A DNA stretch of 64,000 nt from NCBI RefSeq assembly GCF_000761485.1, contig NZ_JPMX01000075.1:7502-71501 (forward strand), read 5' to 3'. Each line of letters begins with the position of its first letter. The stretch's first letter is position 1. This stretch comes from Modestobacter caceresii. Lineage in GTDB: Bacteria > Actinomycetota > Actinomycetes > Mycobacteriales > Geodermatophilaceae. The position numbers and the translations under genes were made by a program. Positions 24,488 to 33,173 of the stretch are shown here, piece by piece. The notes under the pieces are model-generated. The model saw nothing but the letters and a program-made list of their open reading frames with translations. It did not search any database and was not told the DNA's origin.

Positions 24488-27160
24488 TCACACGCCGGGG
24501 CGGAACATGCGGCGGGGGCCGGCGTCCACCCGTGCCGTCGGCTGGCCGATCCGGACGGTCGCACCGGCGACCACCAGGGACCGGCCACCGTGCCAGGCAT
24601 CCGCGGGGCCGACGATCACCGGCTCCAGAGTCAGTGACAGCACCTCGGGCAGGTCGTCGCCGACCCGGGCGACCCGCAGCAGCAGGTCCTCCAGCGCAGC
24701 GGTGTCGACCGGCGTGCTCCCTCGGTAGCCGTTCAGCAGCGGCCAGGCCCGCGGCTCGCGGACCAGCTCGGCGGCGTCCAGGTCGGTCAGCGGCAGGGTG
24801 CGGTAGGCCCGGTCGCCGAGCAGGTCGGTGGCGACCCCGCCCACCCCGAAGCTCACCAGCGCACCGAAGGACGGATCGTCGACGATGTCGACCACGGTGG
24901 CCACCCCCGGAGCCGACTGCTCCTGGACGATGACCGGGTCACCGGCCGGGATGGCGGCGAACGCGCTGCGCACGTCCTCGGCGTCGGCCAGGTCGAACCG
25001 CATGCCGCCGAGGTCGCGGCGGTCCCGCAGCCACGGCGCCGTCGACTTCAGCACCACCGGGTAGCCGATCTCCTCGGCGGCGGCGACGGCCGCCTCGACG
25101 TCCTCGACCCGGCGCGTGCCCAGCATCGGCACCCCGTAGGCGCCCAGCAGTGCCATCGTCTCCTCGTCGGAGAGGGCACGACCCTCCGGTGCCGCGCCGA
25201 GCGCGGACTCGACCACCTCCCGGGCGGCCGCCTCGTCGATGCCGCCGAGCTCGGGGACGACGCCGAGGGGCCGCCGGCGCCAGCGGGCGTACTCGCTGAT
25301 CTTCGCCAGCGCCATGACCGCACGCTCGGGGGTGGAGAACGACGGCACCGAGCCACGGCCCGGCATGCCGTGCTCGTCCCGGACGACCAGCTCGGCGGGG
25401 ATCCCCTCGGTGGACAGGAAGTTGGCCACCAGCGGCTTCTCCGCCGTGCGGGAGACCTCGCGGAGGACCCGGCCGAAGGGCTGCTCGCCCTGCAGCAGCG
25501 GCGGCAGGAAGACCGCGACCACCGAGTCGACGCCCTCGTCGTCCAGCGCGGCCTGCAGCGCGGCCCGGAAGTCCTCCGGCGCGGCCTGGGTGCCGATGTC
25601 GACGGGCCGCTCGTGGGCCAGCTCCAGCCCCTGCTCCAGGACGGCGTCGGCGACGAGCACCCCCATGGCGGTGGAGTTGCCGACGATGGCGACCCGGTCG
25701 CCGGCCGGCAGCGGCTGGTGGGCCAGCAGCGTGCCGACGTCGAAGAGCTGGGCGAGCGTCTCGACCCGGATGACGCCGGCGGAGGCGAACAGCGCGGCCA
25801 CCGACTGCTCGGGGACGGCGACGCTGGTACCGGCCAGCCCGGCGGTCATGCCCACGTGCCGGCCGCTCTTGACCGCCACCACCGGCTTCGTGCGGCCGAC
25901 CCCGCGCGCGAGCCGGGCGAACTTGCGCGGGTTGCCGAAGCTCTCCAGGTGCAGCAGCACGACCTCGGTGCCGGGGTCGCTCGCCCAGTACTGGAGCATG
26001 TCGTTGCCGCTGACGTCGGCCCGGTTGCCCGCGGAGACGAAGCTGGACAGCCCGATCCCCCGGGCCCGGGCGCGCTCCAGCAGCGCGACGCCCAGCGCAC
26101 CGGACTGGGCGAAGAAGCCCACCCTCCCGCGGCCGGGGACGTCGGGGGCCAGGCTGGCGTTGAGCCGCACGTCCGGGTCGGTGTTCACGATCCCCAGGCA
26201 GTTGGGGCCGACCACCCGCATCCCGGACGCGCGCGCCGAGGCGACCAGGGCGCGCTCGGCGGCCCGCCCCTCGAGCCCGGTCTCCCCGAAGCCACCGGAG
26301 ATGACCACCAGTCCGTGCACGTTCTTGCGCCGGCAGGCCTCGACCACCGCGGCCACCTCGTCGGCCGGCACGGCCAGGACCGCCAGGTCGACGTCGTCGG
26401 GGATGGCCTCGATGGAGGCGTGCGCCGGCACCCCGCGGACGTGCCGCACCGCCGGGTTCACCGGGTAGATCGGCCCGTCGAACCCGTACTCGAGCAGGTT
26501 GTGCAGCACCGCGTGGCCGACCTTGGCCGGGTCGTTGCTGGCGCCGACGACGGCCACCGAGCCCGGGTTGAGCAGCCGGCCGATGGAGCGGGACTCGCTG
26601 CGCTGCTCGCGCTCGTGCGCCACCGCGAGGGACTGCTCGGTGGGGGCGATCGGGAAGGTCAGGTGCACGACGCCGTCCTCGTAGGACCGCTTGGCCGAGT
26701 ACCCGGCGTCGAGGAAGACCCGCACCATCTGGCTGTTCTGGCTGAGCACCTCCGCGACGAACCGCTTGATCCCCCGCTCCCGGGCGGCCGCCGCCAGGTG
26801 TTCCAGCAGCACCGACCCGAGCCCCCGCCGCTGGTGGGCGTCCTCGATCAGGAAGGCGACCTCGGCGTCGTCGGTGCCCGGGTAGCGGTCGTACCGGCCG
26901 ACGCCGACCAGCCGGTCGCCCAGCAGCACCACGAAGGCCACCCGGGCGTCGTGGTCGACGTGGGTGAAGCGGTGCAGGTCCTTGTCCGACAGCCGCCGCA
27001 TCGGTCCGAAGAACCGGTAGTAGCGGGTCTGGTCGGAGCTGCGGTCCATCAGCCCGACGATCCTGTCGGCGTCCTCGGGTGTGATCGGGCGCAGGTGCAC
27101 GGTGCCGCCGTCGGCGGCGACCACGTCGGCCTCCCAGTGCGGGGGCGCAGTGCGGTTCAC
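24488..27160 (-). CDS. GNAT acetyltransferase fused to ADP-forming acyl-CoA synthetase
   Basis: The protein has 890 residues from GTG 27160, which has GAGGAG six bases upstream. GTG at 27184 would add eight residues but abuts a terminator hairpin. Order: GNAT domain (about 15-180; QRRGLGSVLLEHLAAAA is the acetyl-CoA loop), CoA-binding domain (about 195-290, NPGSVAVVGASNDPAKVG), succinyl-CoA-ligase-like domain (about 330-620, FAQSGALGVALLERAR, VGPNCLGIVNTDPDV) and ATP-grasp part (about 650-890, YPVVLKSTAPWLRDRR). The synthetase half lies in the order of protein acyltransferase Pat enzymes. Whether it makes acyl-CoA or only binds it as a regulator of protein acetylation is unknown; the neighbour acuC (deacetylase) supports the latter. 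Confidence 0.9.
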   Translation of the reverse strand: MNRTAPPHWEADVVAADGGTVHLRPITPEDADRIVGLMDRSSDQTRYYRFFGPMRRLSDKDLHRFTHVDHDARVAFVVLLGDRLVGVGRYDRYPGTDDAEVAFLIEDAHQRRGLGSVLLEHLAAAARERGIKRFVAEVLSQNSQMVRVFLDAGYSAKRSYEDGVVHLTFPIAPTEQSLAVAHEREQRSESRSIGRLLNPGSVAVVGASNDPAKVGHAVLHNLLEYGFDGPIYPVNPAVRHVRGVPAHASIEAIPDDVDLAVLAVPADEVAAVVEACRRKNVHGLVVISGGFGETGLEGRAAERALVASARASGMRVVGPNCLGIVNTDPDVRLNASLAPDVPGRGRVGFFAQSGALGVALLERARARGIGLSSFVSAGNRADVSGNDMLQYWASDPGTEVVLLHLESFGNPRKFARLARGVGRTKPVVAVKSGRHVGMTAGLAGTSVAVPEQSVAALFASAGVIRVETLAQLFDVGTLLAHQPLPAGDRVAIVGNSTAMGVLVADAVLEQGLELAHERPVDIGTQAAPEDFRAALQAALDDEGVDSVVAVFLPPLLQGEQPFGRVLREVSRTAEKPLVANFLSTEGIPAELVVRDEHGMPGRGSVPSFSTPERAVMALAKISEYARWRRRPLGVVPELGGIDEAAAREVVESALGAAPEGRALSDEETMALLGAYGVPMLGTRRVEDVEAAVAAAEEIGYPVVLKSTAPWLRDRRDLGGMRFDLADAEDVRSAFAAIPAGDPVIVQEQSAPGVATVVDIVDDPSFGALVSFGVGGVATDLLGDRAYRTLPLTDLDAAELVREPRAWPLLNGYRGSTPVDTAALEDLLLRVARVGDDLPEVLSLTLEPVIVGPADAWHGGRSLVVAGATVRIGQPTARVDAGPRRMFRPGV

Positions 27161-27184
27161 AGACGTCTCCTCGCTCACGGTCAC

Positions 27185-27237
27185 CCCCTCGGCCCCTCAG
27201 CAGGGTCCCGCGGCGAGCCTGCTGAGGGGCCGAGGGG
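27185..27237. terminator. 20-base-pair hairpin between acuC and the Acs-GNAT gene
   Basis: The arms at 27185-27204 and 27218-27237 are perfect 20-base complements around a 13-base loop. It lies 8 bases after the end of acuC, which is on the same strand, and just before the Acs-GNAT start, so the two genes are probably separate transcripts. Confidence 0.88.
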
Positions 27238-27244
27238 TCCTTCG

Positions 27245-28429
27245 TCAATCACGGGGGTCGTCCGGGTCGAGTCCGAAGTAGGGGAAGGAGGCGGTGCGGG
27301 TGCGCAGGACGGCGCGGTCGACCCGGTTCTCGGTGAACGGGTCCCAGCGGTGGAAGCCGACGTAGCCGCCCTCGGTCATCGAGCCCGGCGGCGGCGTGCG
27401 CAGGCCCCGGCGCCGGACGTCGTCCTGCCAGCTCTGCGGGATCACGGTGTCCGGCGCCAACCGGTCACCGCCGGCCTCGGCGAGGAGGTGGGTCCAGGCC
27501 CGCGGCACACAGCGGACCAGGCCGTAGCCACCGCCACCCAGGGCGATCCACCGGCCGTCGCACACCTCGTGCGCCAGGTCGTGCACGGCGCGGTAGGAGG
27601 CCCGCTGCCCGTCGACGGTCAGCCCGAGGTCGGCCAGCGGGTCCTCGTGGTGGGCGTCGCAGCCGCACTGGGTGATGAGGATCTGCGGGTCGAACGCGCG
27701 CACCACGCTGGGCACCACGGCGGTGAACGCCCGCAGCCAGCCGGAGTCGTCGGTGCCGTTGGGCAGCGCCAGGTTGACCGCGCTGCCCAGCGCCTTCCCG
27801 GGGCCTCCGGTCTCCTCGGGGAAGCCGGTGCCGGGGAAGATGGTGAGCGGGGTCTGGTGGATGCTGACGGTGAGCACCCGGGGGTCGTCGTAGAACGCGG
27901 CCTGGACGCCGTCGCCGTGGTGCACGTCGAGGTCGACGTAGGCGATCCGCTCCCAGCCCTGACCCAGCAGCCAGGCGATGGCCACCGCGGCGTCGTTGAA
28001 GACGCAGAAGCCCGAGGCCTGGTCGCGCATGGCGTGGTGGAGCCCCCCGGCGATGTTGACCGCGTGCTGGGCCCGGCCGCTGGAGACCAGCTCGGCGGCG
28101 AGCACGCTGCCGCCGGTGATCAGGGCCGCCGCCTCGTACATGCCCGGGAACACCGGGTTGTCCGGGGTGCCCAGGCCGTGGCCGGCGCCGTACGGGTCGT
28201 CCGGGGCGCGGCGGACGGCCTCCAGGTAGGCCGGGTCGTGGACGAGCGTGAGCAGCTCCGGGCCCGCCGGCTCGGGCTTGACGACCTCGATCCGGGAGGA
28301 GCCCAGGACGCCCAGGGAGTCGGCCAGCCGCATGGTCAGGTCCAACCGCACCGGGTGCATGGGGTGGTCACCGCCCATGGTGTAGCCGAGCAGGGCGTCG
28401 TCCCAGATCACGGTCACGGCGTCGCTCAC
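27245..28429 (-). CDS. acuC: AcuC-like protein deacetylase (histone deacetylase fold)
   Basis: The protein has 394 residues from GTG 28429. Zinc-site and charge-relay residues are seen in NIAGGLHHAMRDQASGFCVF (His-His), YVDLDVHHGDGVQAAF (Asp-x-His), the ITQCGCDAHHEDPLADL loop and GGGGYG near residue 300. This is the class I HDAC-type fold. AcuC in Bacillus deacetylates and activates acetyl-CoA synthetase. Next to the Acs-GNAT gene it would form a protein acetylation/deacetylation module. It is divergent from ideR across 195 bases. Confidence 0.92.
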   Translation of the reverse strand: MSDAVTVIWDDALLGYTMGGDHPMHPVRLDLTMRLADSLGVLGSSRIEVVKPEPAGPELLTLVHDPAYLEAVRRAPDDPYGAGHGLGTPDNPVFPGMYEAAALITGGSVLAAELVSSGRAQHAVNIAGGLHHAMRDQASGFCVFNDAAVAIAWLLGQGWERIAYVDLDVHHGDGVQAAFYDDPRVLTVSIHQTPLTIFPGTGFPEETGGPGKALGSAVNLALPNGTDDSGWLRAFTAVVPSVVRAFDPQILITQCGCDAHHEDPLADLGLTVDGQRASYRAVHDLAHEVCDGRWIALGGGGYGLVRCVPRAWTHLLAEAGGDRLAPDTVIPQSWQDDVRRRGLRTPPPGSMTEGGYVGFHRWDPFTENRVDRAVLRTRTASFPYFGLDPDDPRD

Positions 28430-28589
28430 GGGCGCTCCCCCCGCCGGGGCCGGCCGGGGCGCTGCGCTGCGGTGCTCCTCGTCGAGCGGGCGAGCTCCAT
28501 CACCGGCCCGACGCTACCGCTGCGACCCGGGCAGCGCGCCCGCCGGACCCGAACGCAGGAGATCCGCCCGTCCAGCGGCCCGACCCTCG

Positions 28590-28617
28590 TAGGATCGGGG
28601 TGAACCTGACGGAGGAG
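28590..28617 (+). promoter_or_regulatory. Candidate -10 element and ribosome site of ideR
   Basis: TAGGAT (28590-28595) resembles a -10 box. GGAGGAG (28611-28617) is a strong ribosome site seven bases before GTG 28625, which decides that start over GTG 28619. Confidence 0.5.
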
Positions 28618-28624
28618 TGTGGAC

Positions 28625-29344
28625 GTGAACGACCTCATCGACACCACGGAGATGTACCTCCGGACCATCTTCGAGCTCGAGGAAGAGGGGATCGTCCCGC
28701 TGCGGGCCCGGATCGCCGAGCGCCTGCACCAGAGCGGCCCGACCGTGAGCCAGACGGTGGCCCGGATGGAGCGGGACGGCCTGCTCTCGGTCCAGGGCGA
28801 CCGGCACCTCCAGCTCTCCGACGAGGGCCGGGAGCTCGCCACTGCCGTGATGCGCAAGCACCGGCTGGCCGAGTGCCTGTTGGTCGACGTCATCGGGCTC
28901 GACTACGCCGACGTGCACGAAGAGGCCTGCCGCTGGGAGCACGTGATGAGCGAGGCGGTGGAGCGCAAGCTGCTCAGCCTGCTCGGCAACCCGACGGTCT
29001 CGCCGTTCGGCAACCCGATCCCCGGCCTGGACGCCCTGGGCGGCGACACCTCGGCGGTGCTCGACGCGCTGACCCTGCTGTCGGCGACGGCGACCCCCGA
29101 GGGCCGGCAGGTCGTCGTCCGGCGGATCAGCGAGCAGCTGCAGGAGGACGCCCCGCTGCTGCGCTCGCTGGCCGACCAGGGCGTGCGGCCGGGGTCGACG
29201 GTCACCGCCACGCTGACCGACGGTGCGGTGCTGGTCGACGGCGTCGCCCTGCAGCCCGGGGTCGCCCAGCACGTCTTCGTGAGCGCGGTCGACGAGGAGC
29301 TGTCCCCGGTCGAGGCGGCCGAGGCGACCGCCGGGGTCGGCTGA
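28625..29344 (+). CDS. ideR: Iron-dependent repressor IdeR (DtxR family)
   Basis: The protein has 239 residues from GTG 28625; the first ten are [10 protein letters not shown] when read with Met first, matching mycobacterial IdeR (MNELVDTTEM). Metal site 2 residues Met10, Cys102, Glu105 and His106 and site 1 residues His79, Glu83 and His98 fall at the expected places ([29 protein letters not shown]). The winged helix is [20 protein letters not shown]. The SH3-like C-terminal domain (about 150-225) is present. With Fe(II) it represses iron uptake genes and controls storage. It closes the sigA-sigB-ideR segment. Confidence 0.96.
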   Translation: MNDLIDTTEMYLRTIFELEEEGIVPLRARIAERLHQSGPTVSQTVARMERDGLLSVQGDRHLQLSDEGRELATAVMRKHRLAECLLVDVIGLDYADVHEEACRWEHVMSEAVERKLLSLLGNPTVSPFGNPIPGLDALGGDTSAVLDALTLLSATATPEGRQVVVRRISEQLQEDAPLLRSLADQGVRPGSTVTATLTDGAVLVDGVALQPGVAQHVFVSAVDEELSPVEAAEATAGVG

Positions 29345-29436
29345 CCGGAGCGAGGTCGTTCGCCGGCCTCACGACCTCGCGCCCTTCTCACTAGGCTCCG
29401 GTGCGACCTGTCCGGACGCGCAGAGAGAAGGCCACG

Positions 29437-31533
29437 GTGAGCGACACCGCAGCTCCCCTCGAGCAGAGCGACGACACCCCGCCCAGTCCGTTCCACCGGC
29501 TCGCGGACTTCGTCGCCCTCCCCCGGCTCGGCGGCCTGGCCCTCTCCCCCGACGGCAGCCGGCTGGTCACGTCGGTGGCCACGCTGGACGCCGAGGGCAA
29601 GAAGTGGCAGTCCGCGCTCTGGGAGGTCGACCCGACCGGGCAGCGGGACGCCCGGCGGCTGACCCGCGGGGCGAGCGGTGAGTCCGCGCCGGTGTTCACC
29701 CCCGCCGGCGACCTGCTGTTCACCTCGACCCGGCCCGATCCCACCGCGGCCAAGGACGGCGGCGACCCGAAGCCCGCCCTGTGGGCGCTGCCGGCCGACG
29801 GCGGTGAGGCCCGGCTGGTGCTGCAGCGGAGCGCCGGCGTGGCCGGCGTCGCGGTCGCCGCCGACACCGGCGACGTGGTCGTCGTCGCCAGCACCATGCC
29901 CGGTGCCCCGGACGCCGAGGCCGACGAGGAGCTCCGCACCCGGCGCCAGGACGCCGGCGTCAGCGCACTGCTGCACGAGAGCTACCCGGTGCGTTACTGG
30001 GACCACGACCTGGGCCCTGCGGTGCCGCACGTGTACTGGATCGGCCAGCTGCCGGGTGAGACCGTCCCGGGCACGCCGACGGCCGCGCCGCAGTGGCGTG
30101 ACCTGACCCCCGAGGCGGGCCCGCCGCTGGGCTCGGGCACCGACCTGGCCGTCTCCCCCGACGGCCGGTGGGTGGCGCGCAGCGAGGAGCTGCCCGACGG
30201 CCCGGCCGGACGACGGTCCCGGCTGGTGCTCATCGAGGTGGCGACCGGGGAGACCCGGGTCCTCGTCGACGACCCGCAGGCCGACATCTCCGCCGCCCGC
30301 TTCTCCCCCGACTCCCGGCGGGTGGTGTGCGACCGGGAGTCCGCCTCCACCTACGCCGAGCCGCCGGACCACACGCTGCTGCTGGTCGACGTCGCCAGCG
30401 CCGAGACCCGGGAGCTGACCCCCGGGTTCGACCGCTGGCCCAGCGCGCCGCAGTTCTCCGCCGACGGCACGGCCGTGTACTTCCTGGCCGACGACGACGG
30501 CCGGCACGCCGTCTTCCGGGTGGCGGCCGACGGCAACGCGCTGGAGGACACGGCCCCGGTGCGGCTGACCGACCAGGGCGCCTACAGCGACCTGCAGGTC
30601 GCCCGGGACGGCAGCGCGCTCTACGCCCTGCGCTCCGGCTACGACACCCCGCCGGTGCCGGTACGGCTGGACCCGCACGCCCCGGGGCAGGACCCGGCCG
30701 CGCTGCCGAACCCGGGCACGATCAGCAGCTTCCCCGGGACGCTGCGCGAACTGGACGCCACCGCGGCCGACGGCACCCGGGTCCAGTCGTGGCTGGTGCT
30801 CCCCGAGGGCGCCGACGCGACGGCGCCGGCGCCGCTGGCGCTGTGGGTGCACGGCGGCCCGCTGATGAGCTGGAACTCCTGGTCCTGGCGCTGGACGCCG
30901 TGGGTGCTCGCCGCCCGCGGGTACGCCGTGCTGCTGCCCAACCCGGCGCTGTCGCAGGGGTTCGGTCAGGACTTCGTCCGGCGCGGCTGGGGTGAGTGGG
31001 GCGACGCGCCGTACACCGACCTGATGGCGGCGGTGGACGCCGCGGAGGCGCTCCCGGAGATCGACCAGACCCGGACTGCCGCGATGGGCGGCTCGTTCGG
31101 CGGCTACATGGCCAACTGGATCGCCACCCAGACCGACCGCTTCCGGGCGATCGTCACCCACGCCAGCCTGTGGCACCTGGACGGGTTCGTCGGGGCGACC
31201 GACGCTGCGTACTACTGGGAGAAGGAGTTCGGCGACCCGCTGACCGAGCCGAAGCGGTACGAGCAGAACTCCCCGCACCGCTACGCCGACGCGATCCGGA
31301 CGCCGATGCTGGTGATCCACGGTGACAAGGACTACCGCGTGCCGATCGGCGAGGGCCTGCGGCTCTGGTACGACCTGCAGAAGCGCGGGGTGCCGTCGAA
31401 GTTCCTGTACTTCCCGGACGAGAACCACTGGGTGCTCACGCCGGGGAACGCGGCGGTCTGGTACGAGACCGTGCTCGCCTTCCTCGCCGAGCACGTGCTG
31501 GGCGAGGAGTGGCGGCGTCCGGAGCTGATCTGA
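29437..31533 (+). CDS. S9 family (acylaminoacyl/prolyl oligopeptidase-type) serine peptidase
   Basis: The protein has 698 residues from GTG 29437, with AGAGAAGG upstream; no signal peptide, so cytoplasmic. The N-terminal half (about 20-420) is a beta-propeller with repeated LSPDGSRL-, VSPDGRWVAR- and FSPDSRRVV-type blades. The C-terminal alpha/beta-hydrolase domain has the nucleophile in AMGGSFGGYMANW, the acid in IHGDKDYRVP and the His in FPDENHWVLTP. It should cleave short peptides or remove acylated N-terminal residues. It is alone downstream of ideR. Confidence 0.93.
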   Translation: MSDTAAPLEQSDDTPPSPFHRLADFVALPRLGGLALSPDGSRLVTSVATLDAEGKKWQSALWEVDPTGQRDARRLTRGASGESAPVFTPAGDLLFTSTRPDPTAAKDGGDPKPALWALPADGGEARLVLQRSAGVAGVAVAADTGDVVVVASTMPGAPDAEADEELRTRRQDAGVSALLHESYPVRYWDHDLGPAVPHVYWIGQLPGETVPGTPTAAPQWRDLTPEAGPPLGSGTDLAVSPDGRWVARSEELPDGPAGRRSRLVLIEVATGETRVLVDDPQADISAARFSPDSRRVVCDRESASTYAEPPDHTLLLVDVASAETRELTPGFDRWPSAPQFSADGTAVYFLADDDGRHAVFRVAADGNALEDTAPVRLTDQGAYSDLQVARDGSALYALRSGYDTPPVPVRLDPHAPGQDPAALPNPGTISSFPGTLRELDATAADGTRVQSWLVLPEGADATAPAPLALWVHGGPLMSWNSWSWRWTPWVLAARGYAVLLPNPALSQGFGQDFVRRGWGEWGDAPYTDLMAAVDAAEALPEIDQTRTAAMGGSFGGYMANWIATQTDRFRAIVTHASLWHLDGFVGATDAAYYWEKEFGDPLTEPKRYEQNSPHRYADAIRTPMLVIHGDKDYRVPIGEGLRLWYDLQKRGVPSKFLYFPDENHWVLTPGNAAVWYETVLAFLAEHVLGEEWRRPELI

Positions 31534-31549
31534 GGGCAGCGCCTCTGGG

Positions 31550-31592
31550 GCCAGCGCGCCGCTCACCACCGGGTGTCGAGCGGCGCGCTGGC
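31550..31592. terminator. Hairpin at the convergent ends of the S9 peptidase and DUF4192 genes
   Basis: Fifteen-base arms 31550-31564 and 31578-31592 are perfect complements around a 13-base loop. It includes the stop codon of the DUF4192 gene and lies 17 bases after the peptidase stop. Confidence 0.8.
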
Positions 31593-32663
31593 CTGCCGGA
31601 TGAGCCGGCGCATCTCGGCCGGGGCGAGACAGGCGTCCAGCGCCGAACGCAGCAACCCGGCGAAGGTGTAGCTGGGTTCGCTCCGCAGCGCTCGCTCCAG
31701 CGCGACGTTGGCCAGCGCCCCGCCGCCGCGCACCCATGCACTGACCGCCAACAGGGTCGCCGGCGCCGCGTCCAGCGGCGCCGGCGACCGACGGGTCAGC
31801 TCGGTCCACAGCGCCTCGGCGGCCGCCGCGGACTCCCCCAGCGCGAGGGTGAGGGCCCGGTCCCGCAGGTCGTGGTCGCGCAGACCCCAGGCCAGCCGGG
31901 CCACCTCGTGGTCCGACAGCCGCGCGCCGGCACCTCCGTGCTCGCCGGGGCCGGCTGCCTCGACCGCCGCCAGCACGGCCGCCCAGCCCTCCTCCACGAG
32001 GACGTCCCAGCCCAGCTCGGTCGTCCGCCGCGCCAGCGCGTCGCCCACCTCGTCACAGGCCCGGGACATCGCCTGCGCCGCCAGGAAGCCGACCGGTGCG
32101 ATCCGCCGGACCAGCGCTGCCCGTTCCTCCTCCACCACCTGCCCGTCGACCACGCTGGCCACGGCGAGTTCGCTGGTGCCGGTGGGCAGCGGGGTGCCTG
32201 CCTCCGGTGCGCAGCACGCCGCCGGGCAGTCGTAGGACCACCAGCGCTCCCGCCGGACCAGCAGAGCCTGACGGAGCGGGACGTCCACGGCGTCCAGCGC
32301 CAGCACGACCTCGTGGACGAGGTCCCGGTGCGCGAGGTCCTCGGCCGGGGGCGGCTGGAGGACGTCAGGCCAGCCATCCGGGGTCGCCGGCTCGTCGGTG
32401 GCCTCGGAGACGACCACCAGCAGCGCCGCCGTCGGCCCGTCGGTGAGCAGCGAGCGCACCAGGCCGGAGACGACCTGGCTGCGGTGCTCGGGCGGCGGCA
32501 GGTCGACCCGGGCGGTGAGCCCCACCCGCTGGCCCGGCGACCCGCGCAGGCTCATCAGCACCAGCGACTCGCGCGGCCGGAAGCCGAGCAGGTGCGGCAG
32601 CGCCGCGACCACCTCCCCGGGGTCGGAGAGACGGATGGTCAGGGGCTCCTGCGGTTCGGCCAT
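31563..32663 (-). CDS. DUF4192 domain protein
   Basis: The protein has 366 residues from ATG 32663. The start EPLTIRLSDPGEVVAALPHL and the LLGFRPRESLVLMSLRG motif define DUF4192, a large actinobacterial family with unknown role. The protein is acidic and soluble, with Ala/Leu-rich helices in the C-terminal half (LSDHEVARLAWGL, TLLAVSAWVRGGGALANVAL). A Cys-rich patch, CPAACC, in the middle may bind metal. It is common near ideR or sigma factor genes in GC-rich actinobacteria, but I see no functional clue. Confidence 0.85.
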   Translation of the reverse strand: MAEPQEPLTIRLSDPGEVVAALPHLLGFRPRESLVLMSLRGSPGQRVGLTARVDLPPPEHRSQVVSGLVRSLLTDGPTAALLVVVSEATDEPATPDGWPDVLQPPPAEDLAHRDLVHEVVLALDAVDVPLRQALLVRRERWWSYDCPAACCAPEAGTPLPTGTSELAVASVVDGQVVEEERAALVRRIAPVGFLAAQAMSRACDEVGDALARRTTELGWDVLVEEGWAAVLAAVEAAGPGEHGGAGARLSDHEVARLAWGLRDHDLRDRALTLALGESAAAAEALWTELTRRSPAPLDAAPATLLAVSAWVRGGGALANVALERALRSEPSYTFAGLLRSALDACLAPAEMRRLIRQASAPLDTRW

Positions 32664-32815
32664 GAGCCCGACCCTGGTGCGCCCGGTGCCGATCCGGGCC
32701 GGCCGGAGCGAGGTTGTGGACGGCGGCGCCGGCTGTGGACGGCGGCCGGCAGGACGGCCACCGCCCGGCGCACCCTCCCGGCGTGCACCTCATCCCAGCG
32801 GCCGGGCTGCCGGCC

Positions 32816-33109
32816 TCAGACCTCGTACTGGACCGCCGACCGGCTCGCCAGGTGCGGCTTCACGTGCTCGGCGATCACCGCCAGGTGCCGGGGGTCGGCG
32901 GCGTAGGCGCGGAACGCCTCGACGTCGGGGAAGTCGGCCACCAGTGCGGTGTGCGCGTTCCCGTCCACGAGCCCGGCGTCGGGACCGACCGCGAAGGCGG
33001 TCATCCCACCGACCTCCTCGGGCAACCGGCCGAGCGCGGCGACCGTGGCCTCCCGCGTCTGCGGGGAGGTGTCCTCGGTCCAGGTGAACAGCACGACGTG
33101 GCGCAGCAT
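32816..33109 (-). CDS. Dabb-family (stress-responsive A/B barrel) protein
   Basis: The protein has 97 residues from ATG 33109. The first residues LRHVVLFTWTEDTS and the later FRAYAADPRHLAVIAEHVKP are the Dabb signature of a dimeric alpha+beta barrel. Family members range from stress proteins to olivetolic acid cyclase-like enzymes; here no partner is adjacent. The 152 bases between it and DUF4192 contain no gene I can support. It is divergent from the GT4 operon across 64 bases. Confidence 0.88.
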   Translation of the reverse strand: MLRHVVLFTWTEDTSPQTREATVAALGRLPEEVGGMTAFAVGPDAGLVDGNAHTALVADFPDVEAFRAYAADPRHLAVIAEHVKPHLASRSAVQYEV

Positions 33110-33173
33110 GAGCGCACCCTGCCAGGCCGGTCCGGGCACGGGCCAACCGGAGCGCCCTCGTTACAGTCCGGTC

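Noticed and set aside
25370-28603. Open frame of over 1000 codons on the plus strand
   Set aside because: It is the antisense of the Acs-GNAT and acuC genes. Such long empty frames are common at this GC level.
28903-31809. Open frame of nearly 970 codons on the minus strand
   Set aside because: It is the antisense of ideR and the S9 peptidase, with no domain signature.
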